Part shown: positions 15,182-23,914 of the stretch, in pieces | Position numbering within the stretch: position 1 is the first letter of the stretch | Layout: the number at the start of each line of letters is the position of its first letter | Position numbers and translations under genes: made by a program | Notes under the pieces: model-generated | Told to the model about the DNA's origin: nothing | Database searches by the model: none | What the model saw: only the letters and a program-made list of their open reading frames with translations | NCBI RefSeq assembly: GCF_024198215.1 | Contig: NZ_JAKCFA010000002.1 | Location: forward strand, 186,001 to 250,000 | Direction: 5' to 3' | DNA length: 64,000 nt | Source: Myxococcus qinghaiensis | GTDB lineage: Bacteria > Myxococcota > Myxococcia > Myxococcales > Myxococcaceae

Positions 15182-16363
15182 TTACAGCGGGCGCTGGTAG
15201 ATGCGGTAGGCCTTGGAGCGCTTGCCGCCCATCGACTCGATGGCGCGGTTGACGAGGTGATTGTCCTCGAGCGTCCAGGAGATCTCTCCACCCGAATACC
15301 CGAGACGGTGCGCGGTGCGCAGCGTGTCCAGGTACAGGATGGCGTCCAGCCCCCGGCGCCGGTAGCCCTCCTTGATTCCGAGGGTGATGAGGCGCAGGCG
15401 GCGAATGCTCCGCGAGGCGAGCGCCAGCTTCACCAGGCCGATGGGCAGGCCGAACGTCGTCAGGCGCCCGTTGGCGGCCTTGAGCGCGTGGTTGGCGTCG
15501 GGCAGCGTCATGGAGAAGGCCACCGGCTCGCCCTTCACCTCGGCGATGAGGACGAGCTCCGGCCGGACGATGGTCTTCATGTCCTTGGCCAGGTGGTCGA
15601 ACTCCTTGTCGGTGAAGGGCACGAAGCCCCAGTTCTTCTCCCAGGCCGAGTTGTAGATCTCTCGGATGCGGTCGACCTCGTTGGCGAAGTCCTTGAGGTT
15701 CACCGCGCGCACGGTGATGCCCTCGCGCTGGCGCATCTTCTCCGCGATGCGCACCACCTTCTCCGGCGGCTCCGCGGACGCTGAGAGCTCGTAGGCGAAC
15801 AAGTCTTTCGCCTTCACCAGCCCGCACGCCTCGATGAGCGCTGCGTAGTAGGGCGGGTTGTACGGCATCATGACGGCCGGCGGCGACTCGTGGCCCTTGA
15901 TGAGCAGGCCCCAGTCCTGGTTGGACGAGAAGTTGGCCGGCCCGAGCATGGAGTCCAGCCCGCGCTGCTTCAGCCACGCCCCCGCCGCGTCCAGCAGCAG
16001 CCGCGCGACGCCCGCGTCATTCACGCACTCGAAGAGGCCGAAGAAGCCCTCCTTGGTGCCGTGGATCTCCTGGTGGCGCGGGTTGCGGATGGCGGCGATG
16101 CGGCCCACCACCTCCTGGCCCCTCCGGGCGAGGAACAGCTCCACCTCGCCGTACTCGAAGAAGGGGTTCTTCTTCGGGTCCAGGAAGTCCTTGCGCTCCA
16201 TCTCCAGCGGCGGGACCCAGTTCGGATCACCCGCGTACAGCGAGGCCGGGAAGCGGATGAACGTCATCCGCGCCGTGGCCCCCCGCACGGGCGTCACCAG
16301 GACATCCGAGGGAAGGGGAGGGAGGGCGGGCTGCGTCGCGGGCGGCTCGGCGGGTAGGGCCAT
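15182..16363 (-). CDS. bcerS: GNAT-fold acyltransferase, bacterial ceramide synthase (bCerS)-like
   Basis: 393 aa, no signal peptide. After a Pro/Ala-rich N-terminus come FIRFPASLYAGDPNWVPPLE, KKNPFFEYGEVELFLARR, VVGRIAAIRNPRHQEIHG, GFFGLFECVNDAGVARLLL, LGPANFSSNQDWGLLIKG and PYNPPYYAALIEACGLVKAK. From memory these resemble the large GNAT-like proteins to which the Caulobacter ceramide synthase bCerS belongs. The C-terminal part has an acetyl/acyl-CoA-binding-like segment (LGIKEGYRRRGLDAILYL). It should N-acylate the 3-ketosphinganine made by the upstream Spt. Its start is 7 nt after the spt stop, so the genes are tightly coupled. Confidence 0.75.
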   Translation of the reverse strand: MALPAEPPATQPALPPLPSDVLVTPVRGATARMTFIRFPASLYAGDPNWVPPLEMERKDFLDPKKNPFFEYGEVELFLARRGQEVVGRIAAIRNPRHQEIHGTKEGFFGLFECVNDAGVARLLLDAAGAWLKQRGLDSMLGPANFSSNQDWGLLIKGHESPPAVMMPYNPPYYAALIEACGLVKAKDLFAYELSASAEPPEKVVRIAEKMRQREGITVRAVNLKDFANEVDRIREIYNSAWEKNWGFVPFTDKEFDHLAKDMKTIVRPELVLIAEVKGEPVAFSMTLPDANHALKAANGRLTTFGLPIGLVKLALASRSIRRLRLITLGIKEGYRRRGLDAILYLDTLRTAHRLGYSGGEISWTLEDNHLVNRAIESMGGKRSKAYRIYQRPL

Positions 16364-16369
16364 GTTGGG

Positions 16370-17917
16370 TCAGGACCTCTCGGCGGGGTTGCCGTCGGTG
16401 CCGTTGCGCATGAAGAAGTGCGCGCCCTTCTCCAGGAGGAGACCGGGCAGCGTGCCACGCTTCTCCCACAGCTTCATGGGCGCGGAGCGGAGCTGACGCA
16501 GGTCCTCCGGCTGGAGGTTCGCCGCGCGCCAGGTGAGCTGCTCCACCGCGTCGAAAATCTTCCCGGCCACCTCGCGCGACGACATGCGCTGCAGCTGCTC
16601 CAGGGTGATGCCGCCCTTGTCCGCGAGCAGACCGGCGGAGCCCGCCGCCCACTTCTCGCTCGCCTTGTTGGAGCGCACGGACGTGCCCGGGCGGGCGATC
16701 TGCACCGGCTCGTACACCGTGGGGCGCGTCTCCGGAATCACGCCCAGCTTGCGGCCGATGGTCTCGAAGGTGTCCAGCACCCGGTCCAGCTGCGCGTCAG
16801 TGTGCGTGGCCATGTACGAGGTGCGGATGAGCGCGTGGCCCGCCTCCACCGCCGGCGGAATCACCGGGTTGGCGAAGACGCCCGCCTCGTGCAGCGCCCG
16901 CCAGAAGCGGAAACACTTCACCTGGTCGCCGATGTGCACGGGAACCACGGGAGACACGGACACGCCGGTGTCGAAGCCCATGGCGCGGAAGCCGTTGTGC
17001 ATCTTCTCCGCGATGTCCAGCAGGCGCGCGCGACGCTGCGGCTCCGCCTCGATGATCTCCAGCGCCTTGAGCGCCGAGGCGATGGACGCGGGCGTCATGG
17101 ACGCGGAGAAGATGACCGAGCGGGACTTGTGGCGGATGTAGTTGATGACGTCGAACGGACCGGAGAGCACGCCGCCCAGCGACGCGAAGCTCTTGGAGAA
17201 CGTCCCCATGACGAGGTCCGTCTCCTTCTCCAGGCCGAAGTACTCCGAGGTGCCCCGGCCCTTCTCACCGAGCACGCCCATCGCGTGCGCGTCATCCGTC
17301 ATCACCCGGGCGTTGTACTGCTTCGCCAGCTCGGTGATGCGCGGCAGGTTGCAGACGTCTCCCTCCATGGAGAAGACGCCGTCGGTGATGATGATCTTCC
17401 CCGCGTTCGGATCCGCCAGGGACAACAGCTGCTCCAGGTGGTCCATGTCGTTGTGGCGGAACTTGCGCTCGGTGGCGAAGGACAGGCGGATGCCGTCCAC
17501 CAGCGACGCGTGGTTCTGCCGGTCGCTGAAGACGATGTCGTGCCGGCCGAGGATCGACGCCAGCGCCAGGTTCGTCTGGAAGCCCGTGGAGATGACCAGC
17601 GCCGACTCGCGGTTGAGGAACTTCGCCAGCCGTCCCTCCAGCTCCTCATGCAGCGCCAGCGTGCCGTTCAACAGACGCGAGCCCGAGCACGTCGTACCGA
17701 ACTTCTCCGTCGCCTTGATCGCCGCTTCCTTGACGCGCGGATCCGCCGACAGGCCGAGGTAGTTGTTGGAACCGACCATGATCACCCGCTTGCCCTCGAT
17801 CTCCACCTCCGTGGCGCCGTGCGACGCCTCGATGACGCGGAAATAGGGGTAGAGGCCGGTGGCCTTCGCGATGCGGTAGTCCTTCCAATTGCTGCACTTG
17901 TCGAAGACGTCGCTCAT
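16370..17917 (-). CDS. spt: Serine palmitoyltransferase (alpha-oxoamine synthase family) with C-terminal extension
   Basis: 515 aa PLP enzyme that condenses an amino acid (predicted Ser) with acyl-CoA to a 3-ketosphingoid base. The alpha-oxoamine synthase core is clear: MVGSNNYLGLSADP, CSGSRLLNGTLALHEELE, PLP-stacking His136 (QNHASLVDG), Asp208 and His211 (TDDAHAMGVLG) and Schiff-base Lys242 (GTFSKSFASLGG). The core ends near residue 395, so about 120 extra residues follow (SNKASEKWAAGSAGLL, LTWRAANLQPEDLRQLRSAP), beyond the ~400 aa typical of bacterial Spt. Its operon partners favour Spt over 2-amino-3-ketobutyrate ligase or BioF. A TTGACA-N17-TATTCA promoter lies about 155 nt upstream. Confidence 0.85.
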   Translation of the reverse strand: MSDVFDKCSNWKDYRIAKATGLYPYFRVIEASHGATEVEIEGKRVIMVGSNNYLGLSADPRVKEAAIKATEKFGTTCSGSRLLNGTLALHEELEGRLAKFLNRESALVISTGFQTNLALASILGRHDIVFSDRQNHASLVDGIRLSFATERKFRHNDMDHLEQLLSLADPNAGKIIITDGVFSMEGDVCNLPRITELAKQYNARVMTDDAHAMGVLGEKGRGTSEYFGLEKETDLVMGTFSKSFASLGGVLSGPFDVINYIRHKSRSVIFSASMTPASIASALKALEIIEAEPQRRARLLDIAEKMHNGFRAMGFDTGVSVSPVVPVHIGDQVKCFRFWRALHEAGVFANPVIPPAVEAGHALIRTSYMATHTDAQLDRVLDTFETIGRKLGVIPETRPTVYEPVQIARPGTSVRSNKASEKWAAGSAGLLADKGGITLEQLQRMSSREVAGKIFDAVEQLTWRAANLQPEDLRQLRSAPMKLWEKRGTLPGLLLEKGAHFFMRNGTDGNPAERS

Positions 17918-18071
17918 GGTGTTCTGTGGTCTTTCTGTATGTCTGCGTCGGGGGAGGGTTTTTCGCCTGTCAGGCGGATGCGGAACTCCGGTCGCCGCTC
18001 ACCATGCAGGGCTCATTCCGAGCCGGGGGCAACCTTGCGTCCGTCGACCTCCCTCGGGGGACGCGGGGCGG

Positions 18072-18100
18072 TGAATAAAGAGGCCGAGGGACAGTGTCAA
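18072..18100 (-). promoter_or_regulatory. Putative sigma-70 promoter of the spt-bcerS-cerR operon
   Basis: Read on the minus strand: -35 TTGACA (18100-18095), a 17-nt spacer and -10 TATTCA (18077-18072). The -35 is perfect and the spacing optimal; the -10 is moderate. The predicted start lies about 150 nt upstream of the spt ATG. Confidence 0.5.
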
Positions 18101-18158
18101 GGCGCGGACTGTCGCTTGAGTCCCATGCGAGAGTCCGTTTGAGGCCCATGCCTTGACA
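18095..18158. repeat. Inverted and direct repeats between the divergent promoters
   Basis: TGTCAAGGC (18095-18103) and GCCTTGACA (18150-18158) form an inverted repeat that contains both TTGACA elements. Between them, TTGAGTCCCATGC (18116-18128) and TTGAGGCCCATGC (18139-18151) are a direct repeat (12 of 13 identical) 23 nt apart. This layout could be an operator coordinating both transcription units. Confidence 0.5.
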
Positions 18159-18350
18159 GCACCCGCGCTTTGGTGGCACCCCGCCGCTTCACACCGTCTT
18201 CCAGTGGATAGTGGAAAGTGCCGGGTGTACTCGGCCGCACGTCCGGCGGCCCCTGATTGACGGGCGGAAGGCTTTCTCGTCGCCCGTTGTTGGCGGGGGC
18301 CAAGAATGGCCGGGAATTTGCTATGCCCGGCCTTCATCGAGGAGTGGACG

Positions 18351-20870
18351 GTGTCCAGGTCTCTGCGGCAACGGTGGTTCGAGGGATTCATCCAGACGGC
18401 GGTCTCCCGGCCCTGGTACGTGCTGCTGATCTGCGCATTGCTCGCGGCGGGCGGTATGGCACTGGCGTCGCGGTTGGAGTTCCGTGGCTCATTCGTGGAG
18501 CTGCTCCCGCAGGGCGCCCGTGAAGTCCAGGACCTGACACGCGTGTCGCAGAAGGCGGGTGGGGACGGGTACCTGGTCATCGTCGCGAAGGGAGACACGC
18601 CGGAGCGGCTGAAGGCCTACGCGAGCGAGCTGAAATCGCGGCTGGAGGCGCTGCCGGAGGTCCGCTACGTCGAGCACGACTACGACGTGGAGTTCTTCCG
18701 TCGTCACGGGCTCCTGCTGTTGCCCGCGGAGAAGCTGGCGGAGCTGCGCACGGAGCTGGCGGCGCGGGTGCGCTACGAGCGGCAGCAGGCCAATCCCTTC
18801 TACATCGACCTGGGTGCCACGCCGCCGCCGCCCACGTTCGAGGAGATTGCCCGCAAGCACTCGCCCAACGCGCCGGTGAACGAGTACCTGGCCAACGCGG
18901 ACGGCACCGAGGTCTACCTCATGCTCAAGCCCATGGGGACGGCGGGAGACCTGAGCTTCGCGCGCCGCTTCGTGGAGCTGGCCATGGGCACCGGCCGGAC
19001 GCTGGCCTCGGAGCGCTTCCCGGCCGTGAAGCTGGAGGCCACGGGCAACTTCCAGAACCGCATCGAAGAGGACGCGGTGATGCGCGGCGACTTGTCGCGC
19101 GCCGGCACGCTGTCCGCGCTCATCGCGATAGGTCTCATCCTGCTGGCCACCCGGCGCATCGCCGCGCTGGCCGTCGTCGGAGTGCCCGTCGTCGTCGGCC
19201 TCCTGGTGACGTTCGGCATCGCGCAGCTCGCCATCGGCCACCTCAACGTGGTGACGGGCTTCCTGGTCGCCATCCTCATCGGCCTGGGCATCGAGTACGG
19301 CGTGCACCTGTGCATGCGCTACTGGGAGGAGCGGCGGACGCGCTCGGCGCGAGACGCGCTGGCCACGGCGGTGCGCGGCACCTCCAGCGGCGCGCTCACC
19401 TCCGCGGTGACGAACGCGGCGGCCTTCTTCGTGCTGCTGCTGGCCCAGTTCCACGCCTTCAACCAGTTCGGCTTCCTGGCGGGCCTTGGCGTGCTGCTCG
19501 CCGTCCTCGCGGCCTATGCGCTGGGCCCGTCGCTGCTGGCCATCGCGGAGCGGCTGCGCCCCGCGCGCAAGGACGACAGCGAGCCGGTGTCCGCGGAGGT
19601 CGTCCAGGCCGGGCCTGTGGCCCCCTCCACTCCGGCGCGCGAGTGGCGGCGTTGGCCCACGTCGGTCATCGCGCTCATCGCCCTGGCGGTGTTGGGCTTC
19701 GCCGCGTTCTCCGTCTCCATCGCCCCGCGCCTGGGGTTCGAGACGGACATGCGCAAGCTCAAGGGCGACTCGCCGGCCTCGCGGCTGGATGACCACGTCA
19801 CCGAGCAGTTGGGGCAGCCGCTCAATCCGGCCATCTTCCTGGTCGATGACCTGGCCCAGGCGGCGAAGGTGGAAGAGGTCATCGCGGAGGTGAAGCAGCG
19901 CAACGGCGCCGACTCCGTGTTCCTGCGCACCACGTCTTTGAACGACCTGGTGCCTGGAGACCTGGAGCGCCGGCAGAAGGAGATCTCCGGCATCCGGACG
20001 CTGCTCCAGGGACTGCCCGAGGCGGCGCACGAGGACCCGCGCCTCAAGGACTTCGAGCAGATGGTGGAGGCGAAGCCGTATGGCGTGGACTCGCTGCCGG
20101 CGGAGGTGCGCCATCGCTTCCTGGCCACGGATGGCCAGGGCACCTTCCTGCTCTTGTTCCCCTCGGTGTCCAACTACGACACGGCGGACTTGAAGCGCTG
20201 GGCCGCGCAGATAGACCAGGTGGTGGAGGGCGCGACGGCGCGGGGCGTGGAGATGTCGGTGCTGGACAGCAACCGCATCGCCGCGCGCATCTTCGCGCTG
20301 GTGCAGGGCGACGGCACGCTCATCCTCGGCGCGGCGGCGGCGGTGGTGTTCTTCGTCATCCTGCTGAGCCTGCGCAGCCTGAAGCGCGCGCTCCTGGTGA
20401 CGGGGCCGCTGTTCCTGGGCATGACGTGCCTCGCGGGCGGCATGTACCTGTTCGACGTGCAGCTCAACTTCATCAACGCCGTGGTGCTGCCGAATCTCCT
20501 GGCCATCGCCGTGGACAACTCCATCCACCTGTATCACCGGTACGAGGAGGAGGGCCCCGGCTCGCTCGGCAAGGTGGTGCGGCACACGGGGCTGGCGGCC
20601 GTGGTGGCCACGCTGTCGAACGCGGCCGGCTATGGCGCGCTGCTCGTGGCCAACCACCAGGGCCTGCGCAGCATCGGACAGATTGCGCTACTTGGGGTCG
20701 TGTGCACCTTTTTGGGGACCACGGTCTTCTTTCCCGCGCTGCTCGCCCTCTTGGAGCGCTGGAAGGAGAGGGGGGGCTCGGTCGGGCGAGAGGGCGCCGT
20801 CGTCCGGAGTCTGGAGCTCGACATGGCCGGCCAGGCCGCCGCGCCATCAGGGGAGCGGAAATCGGCGTGA
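18351..20870 (+). CDS. MMPL/RND-family lipid exporter (HpnN-like)
   Basis: 839 aa from a GTG at 18351, which has GAGGAG 6 nt upstream; the ORF is open 15 codons further without an RBS. The duplicated RND topology is visible: TM1 near residue 20 (PWYVLLICALLAAGGMALAS), a periplasmic domain, then five helices at about 250-400 including VVTGFLVAILIGLGIEYGVH. The second half repeats the plan: TM near 455, a periplasmic domain, then helices at about 650-810 with NAVVLPNLLAIAVDNSIHLY. This single-polypeptide form resembles MMPL and the hopanoid transporter HpnN, not multidrug AcrB pumps. Position opposite spt and overlap with a PAP2 phosphatase gene suggest sphingolipid export. That substrate is inferred; hopanoids remain an alternative. 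Confidence 0.85.
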   Translation: MSRSLRQRWFEGFIQTAVSRPWYVLLICALLAAGGMALASRLEFRGSFVELLPQGAREVQDLTRVSQKAGGDGYLVIVAKGDTPERLKAYASELKSRLEALPEVRYVEHDYDVEFFRRHGLLLLPAEKLAELRTELAARVRYERQQANPFYIDLGATPPPPTFEEIARKHSPNAPVNEYLANADGTEVYLMLKPMGTAGDLSFARRFVELAMGTGRTLASERFPAVKLEATGNFQNRIEEDAVMRGDLSRAGTLSALIAIGLILLATRRIAALAVVGVPVVVGLLVTFGIAQLAIGHLNVVTGFLVAILIGLGIEYGVHLCMRYWEERRTRSARDALATAVRGTSSGALTSAVTNAAAFFVLLLAQFHAFNQFGFLAGLGVLLAVLAAYALGPSLLAIAERLRPARKDDSEPVSAEVVQAGPVAPSTPAREWRRWPTSVIALIALAVLGFAAFSVSIAPRLGFETDMRKLKGDSPASRLDDHVTEQLGQPLNPAIFLVDDLAQAAKVEEVIAEVKQRNGADSVFLRTTSLNDLVPGDLERRQKEISGIRTLLQGLPEAAHEDPRLKDFEQMVEAKPYGVDSLPAEVRHRFLATDGQGTFLLLFPSVSNYDTADLKRWAAQIDQVVEGATARGVEMSVLDSNRIAARIFALVQGDGTLILGAAAAVVFFVILLSLRSLKRALLVTGPLFLGMTCLAGGMYLFDVQLNFINAVVLPNLLAIAVDNSIHLYHRYEEEGPGSLGKVVRHTGLAAVVATLSNAAGYGALLVANHQGLRSIGQIALLGVVCTFLGTTVFFPALLALLERWKERGGSVGREGAVVRSLELDMAGQAAAPSGERKSA

Positions 20871-21841
20871 GTCACGTGACCTTCCAGAGCCTCCGTGGCT
20901 CCTTCGCCGCCCATGGCCCTCGTGATGCGCAGGTCCGGCTGGGGCCGGTGGACATCATCATCGTCGTTGCGTGCTCGCTCGGAGCCTTTGTCCTGCTCGG
21001 GCCGGGCCGGTGGGCGCCTCAGGCCATTCCCAACGCGGGGCTGTTTGCTTCCATGGCCGCCGGTCCGCTGGTGCTGCGGACGCTGGAGTCCTGGTTCCCT
21101 CGCCAGCGCTGGCTGACCGTCATGGCGGACTTCTGGCTGCTGCCCGTGGCGGTGCTGACGCACTCGTGGCTGTCGCCGGTGGTGGACACGCTCAACCCGT
21201 TCCTGCGCGACGCGCAGCTCGTGGCGGCGGACCAGCGCATGTTCGGGTTCCAGGCGGCGGTGGTGCTCGCGCACGTGGTGCCGCCCTGGCTCAACGACGT
21301 GTTGATGCTCTGCTACTACGGCCACTTCGTGTGGCCGCTGGTGCTGGGCATCGGCCTGTATCGCCGCGCGCGCGGGGCCTCGGCGGAGTTCGACGAGTAC
21401 CTGCTGGGCCTGGGCCTGCTCTTCATCTTCAACTACTCGGCGTACTCGCTGGTGCCCGCGGTGGGGCCGCGCTACTTCCTCATCGACTCGTTCGCCGCGC
21501 CCCTGCAGGGCACGTTGACGCCGATGCTGGACTCCATCATGCGCCGGCCGCTGTTCGGGCGGGACTGCTTCCCGTCGGGCCACACCGGCACCACGCTGGT
21601 GGTGCTGTTCTACTCGTGGCGGTTCTCCCGGAAGCTGTTCTGGGTGATGTTGCTGCCGGGCATCGGCCTCATCGTCGCGACGCTGGCCGGGCGCTTCCAC
21701 TACGCCACGGACCTGCTGTGCGCGGTGCCGTTGGTGATGGTGGTGGTGGGCATGTCCGCGGCCCTGTCCCGAGCGGCCCGTCAGCGCGAGAGCGAGAGGG
21801 CCGCGCGTTCCGTCCCGGTCGACGCTATCTTGCGCCCCTGA
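20867..21841 (+). CDS. PAP2-superfamily membrane phosphatase/phosphotransferase
   Basis: 324 aa. GTG at 20867 overlaps the exporter stop (GTGA), implying translational coupling; a GTG at 20876 is a possible alternative. Several TM helices (VDIIIVVACSLGAFVLLG, LMLCYYGHFVWPLVLGIGLY, LGLGLLFIFNYSAYSLVP, LFWVMLLPGIGLIVATLAG). PAP2 catalytic motifs are present: the SGH motif in CFPSGHTGTTLVV (His nucleophile partner) and the third motif in AGRFHYATDLLCA (Arg and His). YFLIDSFAAPL with VGPRY recalls the PAP2_3 branch that includes inositol-phosphorylceramide synthases. Beside ceramide genes it may form or remove a phospho-head group; the exact substrate cannot be read from sequence. Confidence 0.85.
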   Translation: MSHVTFQSLRGSFAAHGPRDAQVRLGPVDIIIVVACSLGAFVLLGPGRWAPQAIPNAGLFASMAAGPLVLRTLESWFPRQRWLTVMADFWLLPVAVLTHSWLSPVVDTLNPFLRDAQLVAADQRMFGFQAAVVLAHVVPPWLNDVLMLCYYGHFVWPLVLGIGLYRRARGASAEFDEYLLGLGLLFIFNYSAYSLVPAVGPRYFLIDSFAAPLQGTLTPMLDSIMRRPLFGRDCFPSGHTGTTLVVLFYSWRFSRKLFWVMLLPGIGLIVATLAGRFHYATDLLCAVPLVMVVVGMSAALSRAARQRESERAARSVPVDAILRP

Positions 21842-21880
21842 GCCCGGTCCGGCGACTGACGCCGGCCGCCAGGAGCCCCC

Positions 21881-23074
21881 ATGTCCAGGCCCGTGTTGTC
21901 GCAGCGCGTGTCCCGGTTCGGCACCACCGTCTTCTCGGAGTTCAGCGCGCTGGCGCAGAAGCATGGCGCCGTGAATCTGGGGCAGGGGTTCCCCGACTTC
22001 GACGGGCCGGACGCCGTGAAGGAGGCCGCGCAGAAGGCCATCCGCGACGGCGTCAACCAGTACGCCATGAGCACGGGCGCCCGCGACTTGCGCGTGGCCA
22101 TCGCCGAGCACTCCGCGCGCTTCTACGGCCAGGCGGTGGACCCGGACACCATGGTGACGGTGACGAGCGGCGCCACCGAGGCCATCCTCGACGTGATTCT
22201 GGGGCTCGTGGACCCGGGCGACGAGGTGGTGGCCTTCGAGCCGTTCTACGACTCGTACGACGCCAACATCACCTTCGTCGGCGCCACCGCGCGGTGGGTG
22301 CCCCTGCGTCCCCCGGACGCGTCGCATGCACAGTGGTGGTTCGACTGGGACGAACTGCGCGCGGCCTTCGGTCCTCGTACGCGGCTGCTCATCCTCAACA
22401 CGCCGCACAATCCCACGGGCAAGGTCTTCACCCGCGAGGAGCTGGAGCGCATCGGCGCGCTGTGCGCCGAGCATGACGTGAAGGTGCTGTCCGACGAAGT
22501 CTATGAGCACATCGCCTTCGCCCCGGCGCGCCACGTGCGGCCGGCCACGGTGCCGTCGCTCGCGGACCGGACGGTGACGGTGAGCAGCGGCGGAAAGGCC
22601 TTCAGCCTCACGGGCTGGAAGGTGGGCTGGGTGATAGCGCCGCCCGCGCTGCGCGATGCGATTCAGCGGGCGCACCAGTTCGTGACCTTCGCGACGGCGT
22701 CTCCCTTCCAGGCGGCCATGGCGGCGGCGCTCCGCCTGCCGGATGCGTACTTCGCGGAGCTGGCGGCGGCCTACCTGGCGAGACGGGAGCGGCTGCTCGG
22801 CGGGCTGCGCGAGGCGGGACTGCCGGCGTACACACCGGACGGCAGCTACTTCATCCTCGCGGACATCCGCGGCTTCGGCTTCGCCGACGACGTGGCCTTC
22901 TGCCGTCACCTGGTGTCCGAGGTGGGCGTCGCGGCCATCCCCCCGAGCGTCTTCTACGGGCCCGAGCACCGGCACCTGGGACACGGGCTCGCGCGCTTCG
23001 CGTTCTGCAAGACGGATGCGGTGCTGGACGAGGCGGTGCGCCGCCTGCGCGCGAAGCTGTCGCCTCGACGCTGA
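21881..23074 (+). CDS. Class I/II PLP aminotransferase, kynurenine/methionine aminotransferase type
   Basis: 397 aa. Family landmarks are VNLGQGFPDFDGPD, NQYAMSTGARDLRVAIA, VTSGATEAILDVILGLVDPGDEV, LNTPHNPTGKVF, VLSDEVYEHIAF (Asp/Tyr PLP contacts) and Schiff-base Lys239 in SSGGKAFSLTGWKVGW. The GQGFPDFD start and the SLTGWKVGW segment fit kynurenine aminotransferase/glutamine transaminase K and the bacterial methionine aminotransferase YbdL group more than aspartate aminotransferase. It probably transaminates Met, Phe or kynurenine with a 2-oxo acid in the cytoplasm. It follows the PAP2 gene by 39 nt in the same direction but has no obvious link to lipid metabolism. Confidence 0.9.
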   Translation: MSRPVLSQRVSRFGTTVFSEFSALAQKHGAVNLGQGFPDFDGPDAVKEAAQKAIRDGVNQYAMSTGARDLRVAIAEHSARFYGQAVDPDTMVTVTSGATEAILDVILGLVDPGDEVVAFEPFYDSYDANITFVGATARWVPLRPPDASHAQWWFDWDELRAAFGPRTRLLILNTPHNPTGKVFTREELERIGALCAEHDVKVLSDEVYEHIAFAPARHVRPATVPSLADRTVTVSSGGKAFSLTGWKVGWVIAPPALRDAIQRAHQFVTFATASPFQAAMAAALRLPDAYFAELAAAYLARRERLLGGLREAGLPAYTPDGSYFILADIRGFGFADDVAFCRHLVSEVGVAAIPPSVFYGPEHRHLGHGLARFAFCKTDAVLDEAVRRLRAKLSPRR

Positions 23075-23179
23075 CGGCGTCATGCCCCCTGGCTCGGGGC
23101 CCCCGCGCGTTGCGAGCCCCGGACGGGGTTGCTACATCCCCTCGCAGGAGGGCGGCCCGGCACTTCCCGGCCGCCGCGT

Positions 23180-23914
23180 GTGTCCGTGGACTTCTTCGGC
23201 GAGCTGTACCTGCGCAGCACGTTGCCGTTCCTCTCCGAGTCCGTCACGGCGAGGGAGGTCGACTACCTGGCGCGCGTGTTCGCCGACACACCCGGCTCCG
23301 GGCCCGTGGTGGACCTGGGTTGCGGCCATGGTCGCCATGCCGCGCGGCTCAATGCCTCGGGTCCCTTGGCGGGCCGCGTCATCGGATTGGAGAAGGACGC
23401 GCTCTCGCTGGCGATGCGACGCCCGGGCTTCCCCGTGGTGCGTGGAGACTTGAGGGCCTTGCCCTTTCGGGAGGGGAGTCTGTCCGGTGCATACGCGTGG
23501 TATTCCACGCTGTTCGCCTTCACGGACGAAGAGCACGTACACATCCTCCGGGAGCTGGCGCGAGCCATGAGACGGGGAGGGCGACTGGTGTTCCAGACGG
23601 TGCCCCACGAGCGACTGGCCGCGTCACCGGGCGCCGCGTTCCAGCGCGGGCTTCCCGGCGGTGGCGTGCTGGACGAGGAGAGTCACTTCGACGTGGTGAC
23701 GGGACGCGACATGGGACACAGGACGCTCACGCTTCCGGACGGGCGCGTCCTCTCCGCGTCCTACGCCATCCGTTACTATCCCCTTGCGGATCTCGCCGGG
23801 CTGTTGGAAAGCACGGGGTTTTCAATCGCCTGGGTGCATGGCGGGCTCGACGGCGAGCCGCTGACGCATCTGTCTGCCGACCTGATTGTGGGAGCGGTGC
23901 CGCGAGATGGCTGA
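23180..23914 (+). CDS. Class I SAM-dependent methyltransferase
   Basis: 244 aa from GTG 23180; GTG 23186 or an upstream TTG (23129) are possible, and no start has a strong SD. SAM motif I is VVDLGCGHGRHAARL, followed by an acidic end of strand 2 (VIGLEKDALSLAM), VRGDLRALPFREGSL and LARAMRRGGRLVFQTV. This is the Methyltransf_11/25 fold. The first residues (VDFFGELYLRSTLPFL) are common in small stand-alone methyltransferases of this type. The substrate is unknown. Its end overlaps the HMG-CoA lyase start by 8 nt, so they are probably one operon. Confidence 0.85.
   Translation: MSVDFFGELYLRSTLPFLSESVTAREVDYLARVFADTPGSGPVVDLGCGHGRHAARLNASGPLAGRVIGLEKDALSLAMRRPGFPVVRGDLRALPFREGSLSGAYAWYSTLFAFTDEEHVHILRELARAMRRGGRLVFQTVPHERLAASPGAAFQRGLPGGGVLDEESHFDVVTGRDMGHRTLTLPDGRVLSASYAIRYYPLADLAGLLESTGFSIAWVHGGLDGEPLTHLSADLIVGAVPRDG

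Larger units (their letters stand above)
17918..18350. other. 433-bp divergent intergenic region, spt operon / MMPL exporter
   Basis: Control region between the leftward spt operon and the rightward exporter gene. It holds back-to-back TTGACA elements, an inverted repeat and a 13-bp direct repeat, listed separately. I see no gene in it. Confidence 0.6.

Noticed and set aside
16370-17917. BioF or 2-amino-3-ketobutyrate ligase
   Set aside because: The fold is shared, but the partner genes are ceramide-type and no biotin or threonine-dehydrogenase gene is near.
18170-18195. Sigma-54 promoter (TGGCAC...GC) upstream of the MMPL exporter
   Set aside because: The distance between GG and GC is 9 nt, not the required 10, and no enhancer-binding protein site is evident.
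20630-23083. 817-codon minus-strand open frame across the PAP2 and aminotransferase genes
   Set aside because: Opposite genes with intact catalytic motifs; the product has no recognisable domain and a biased composition.
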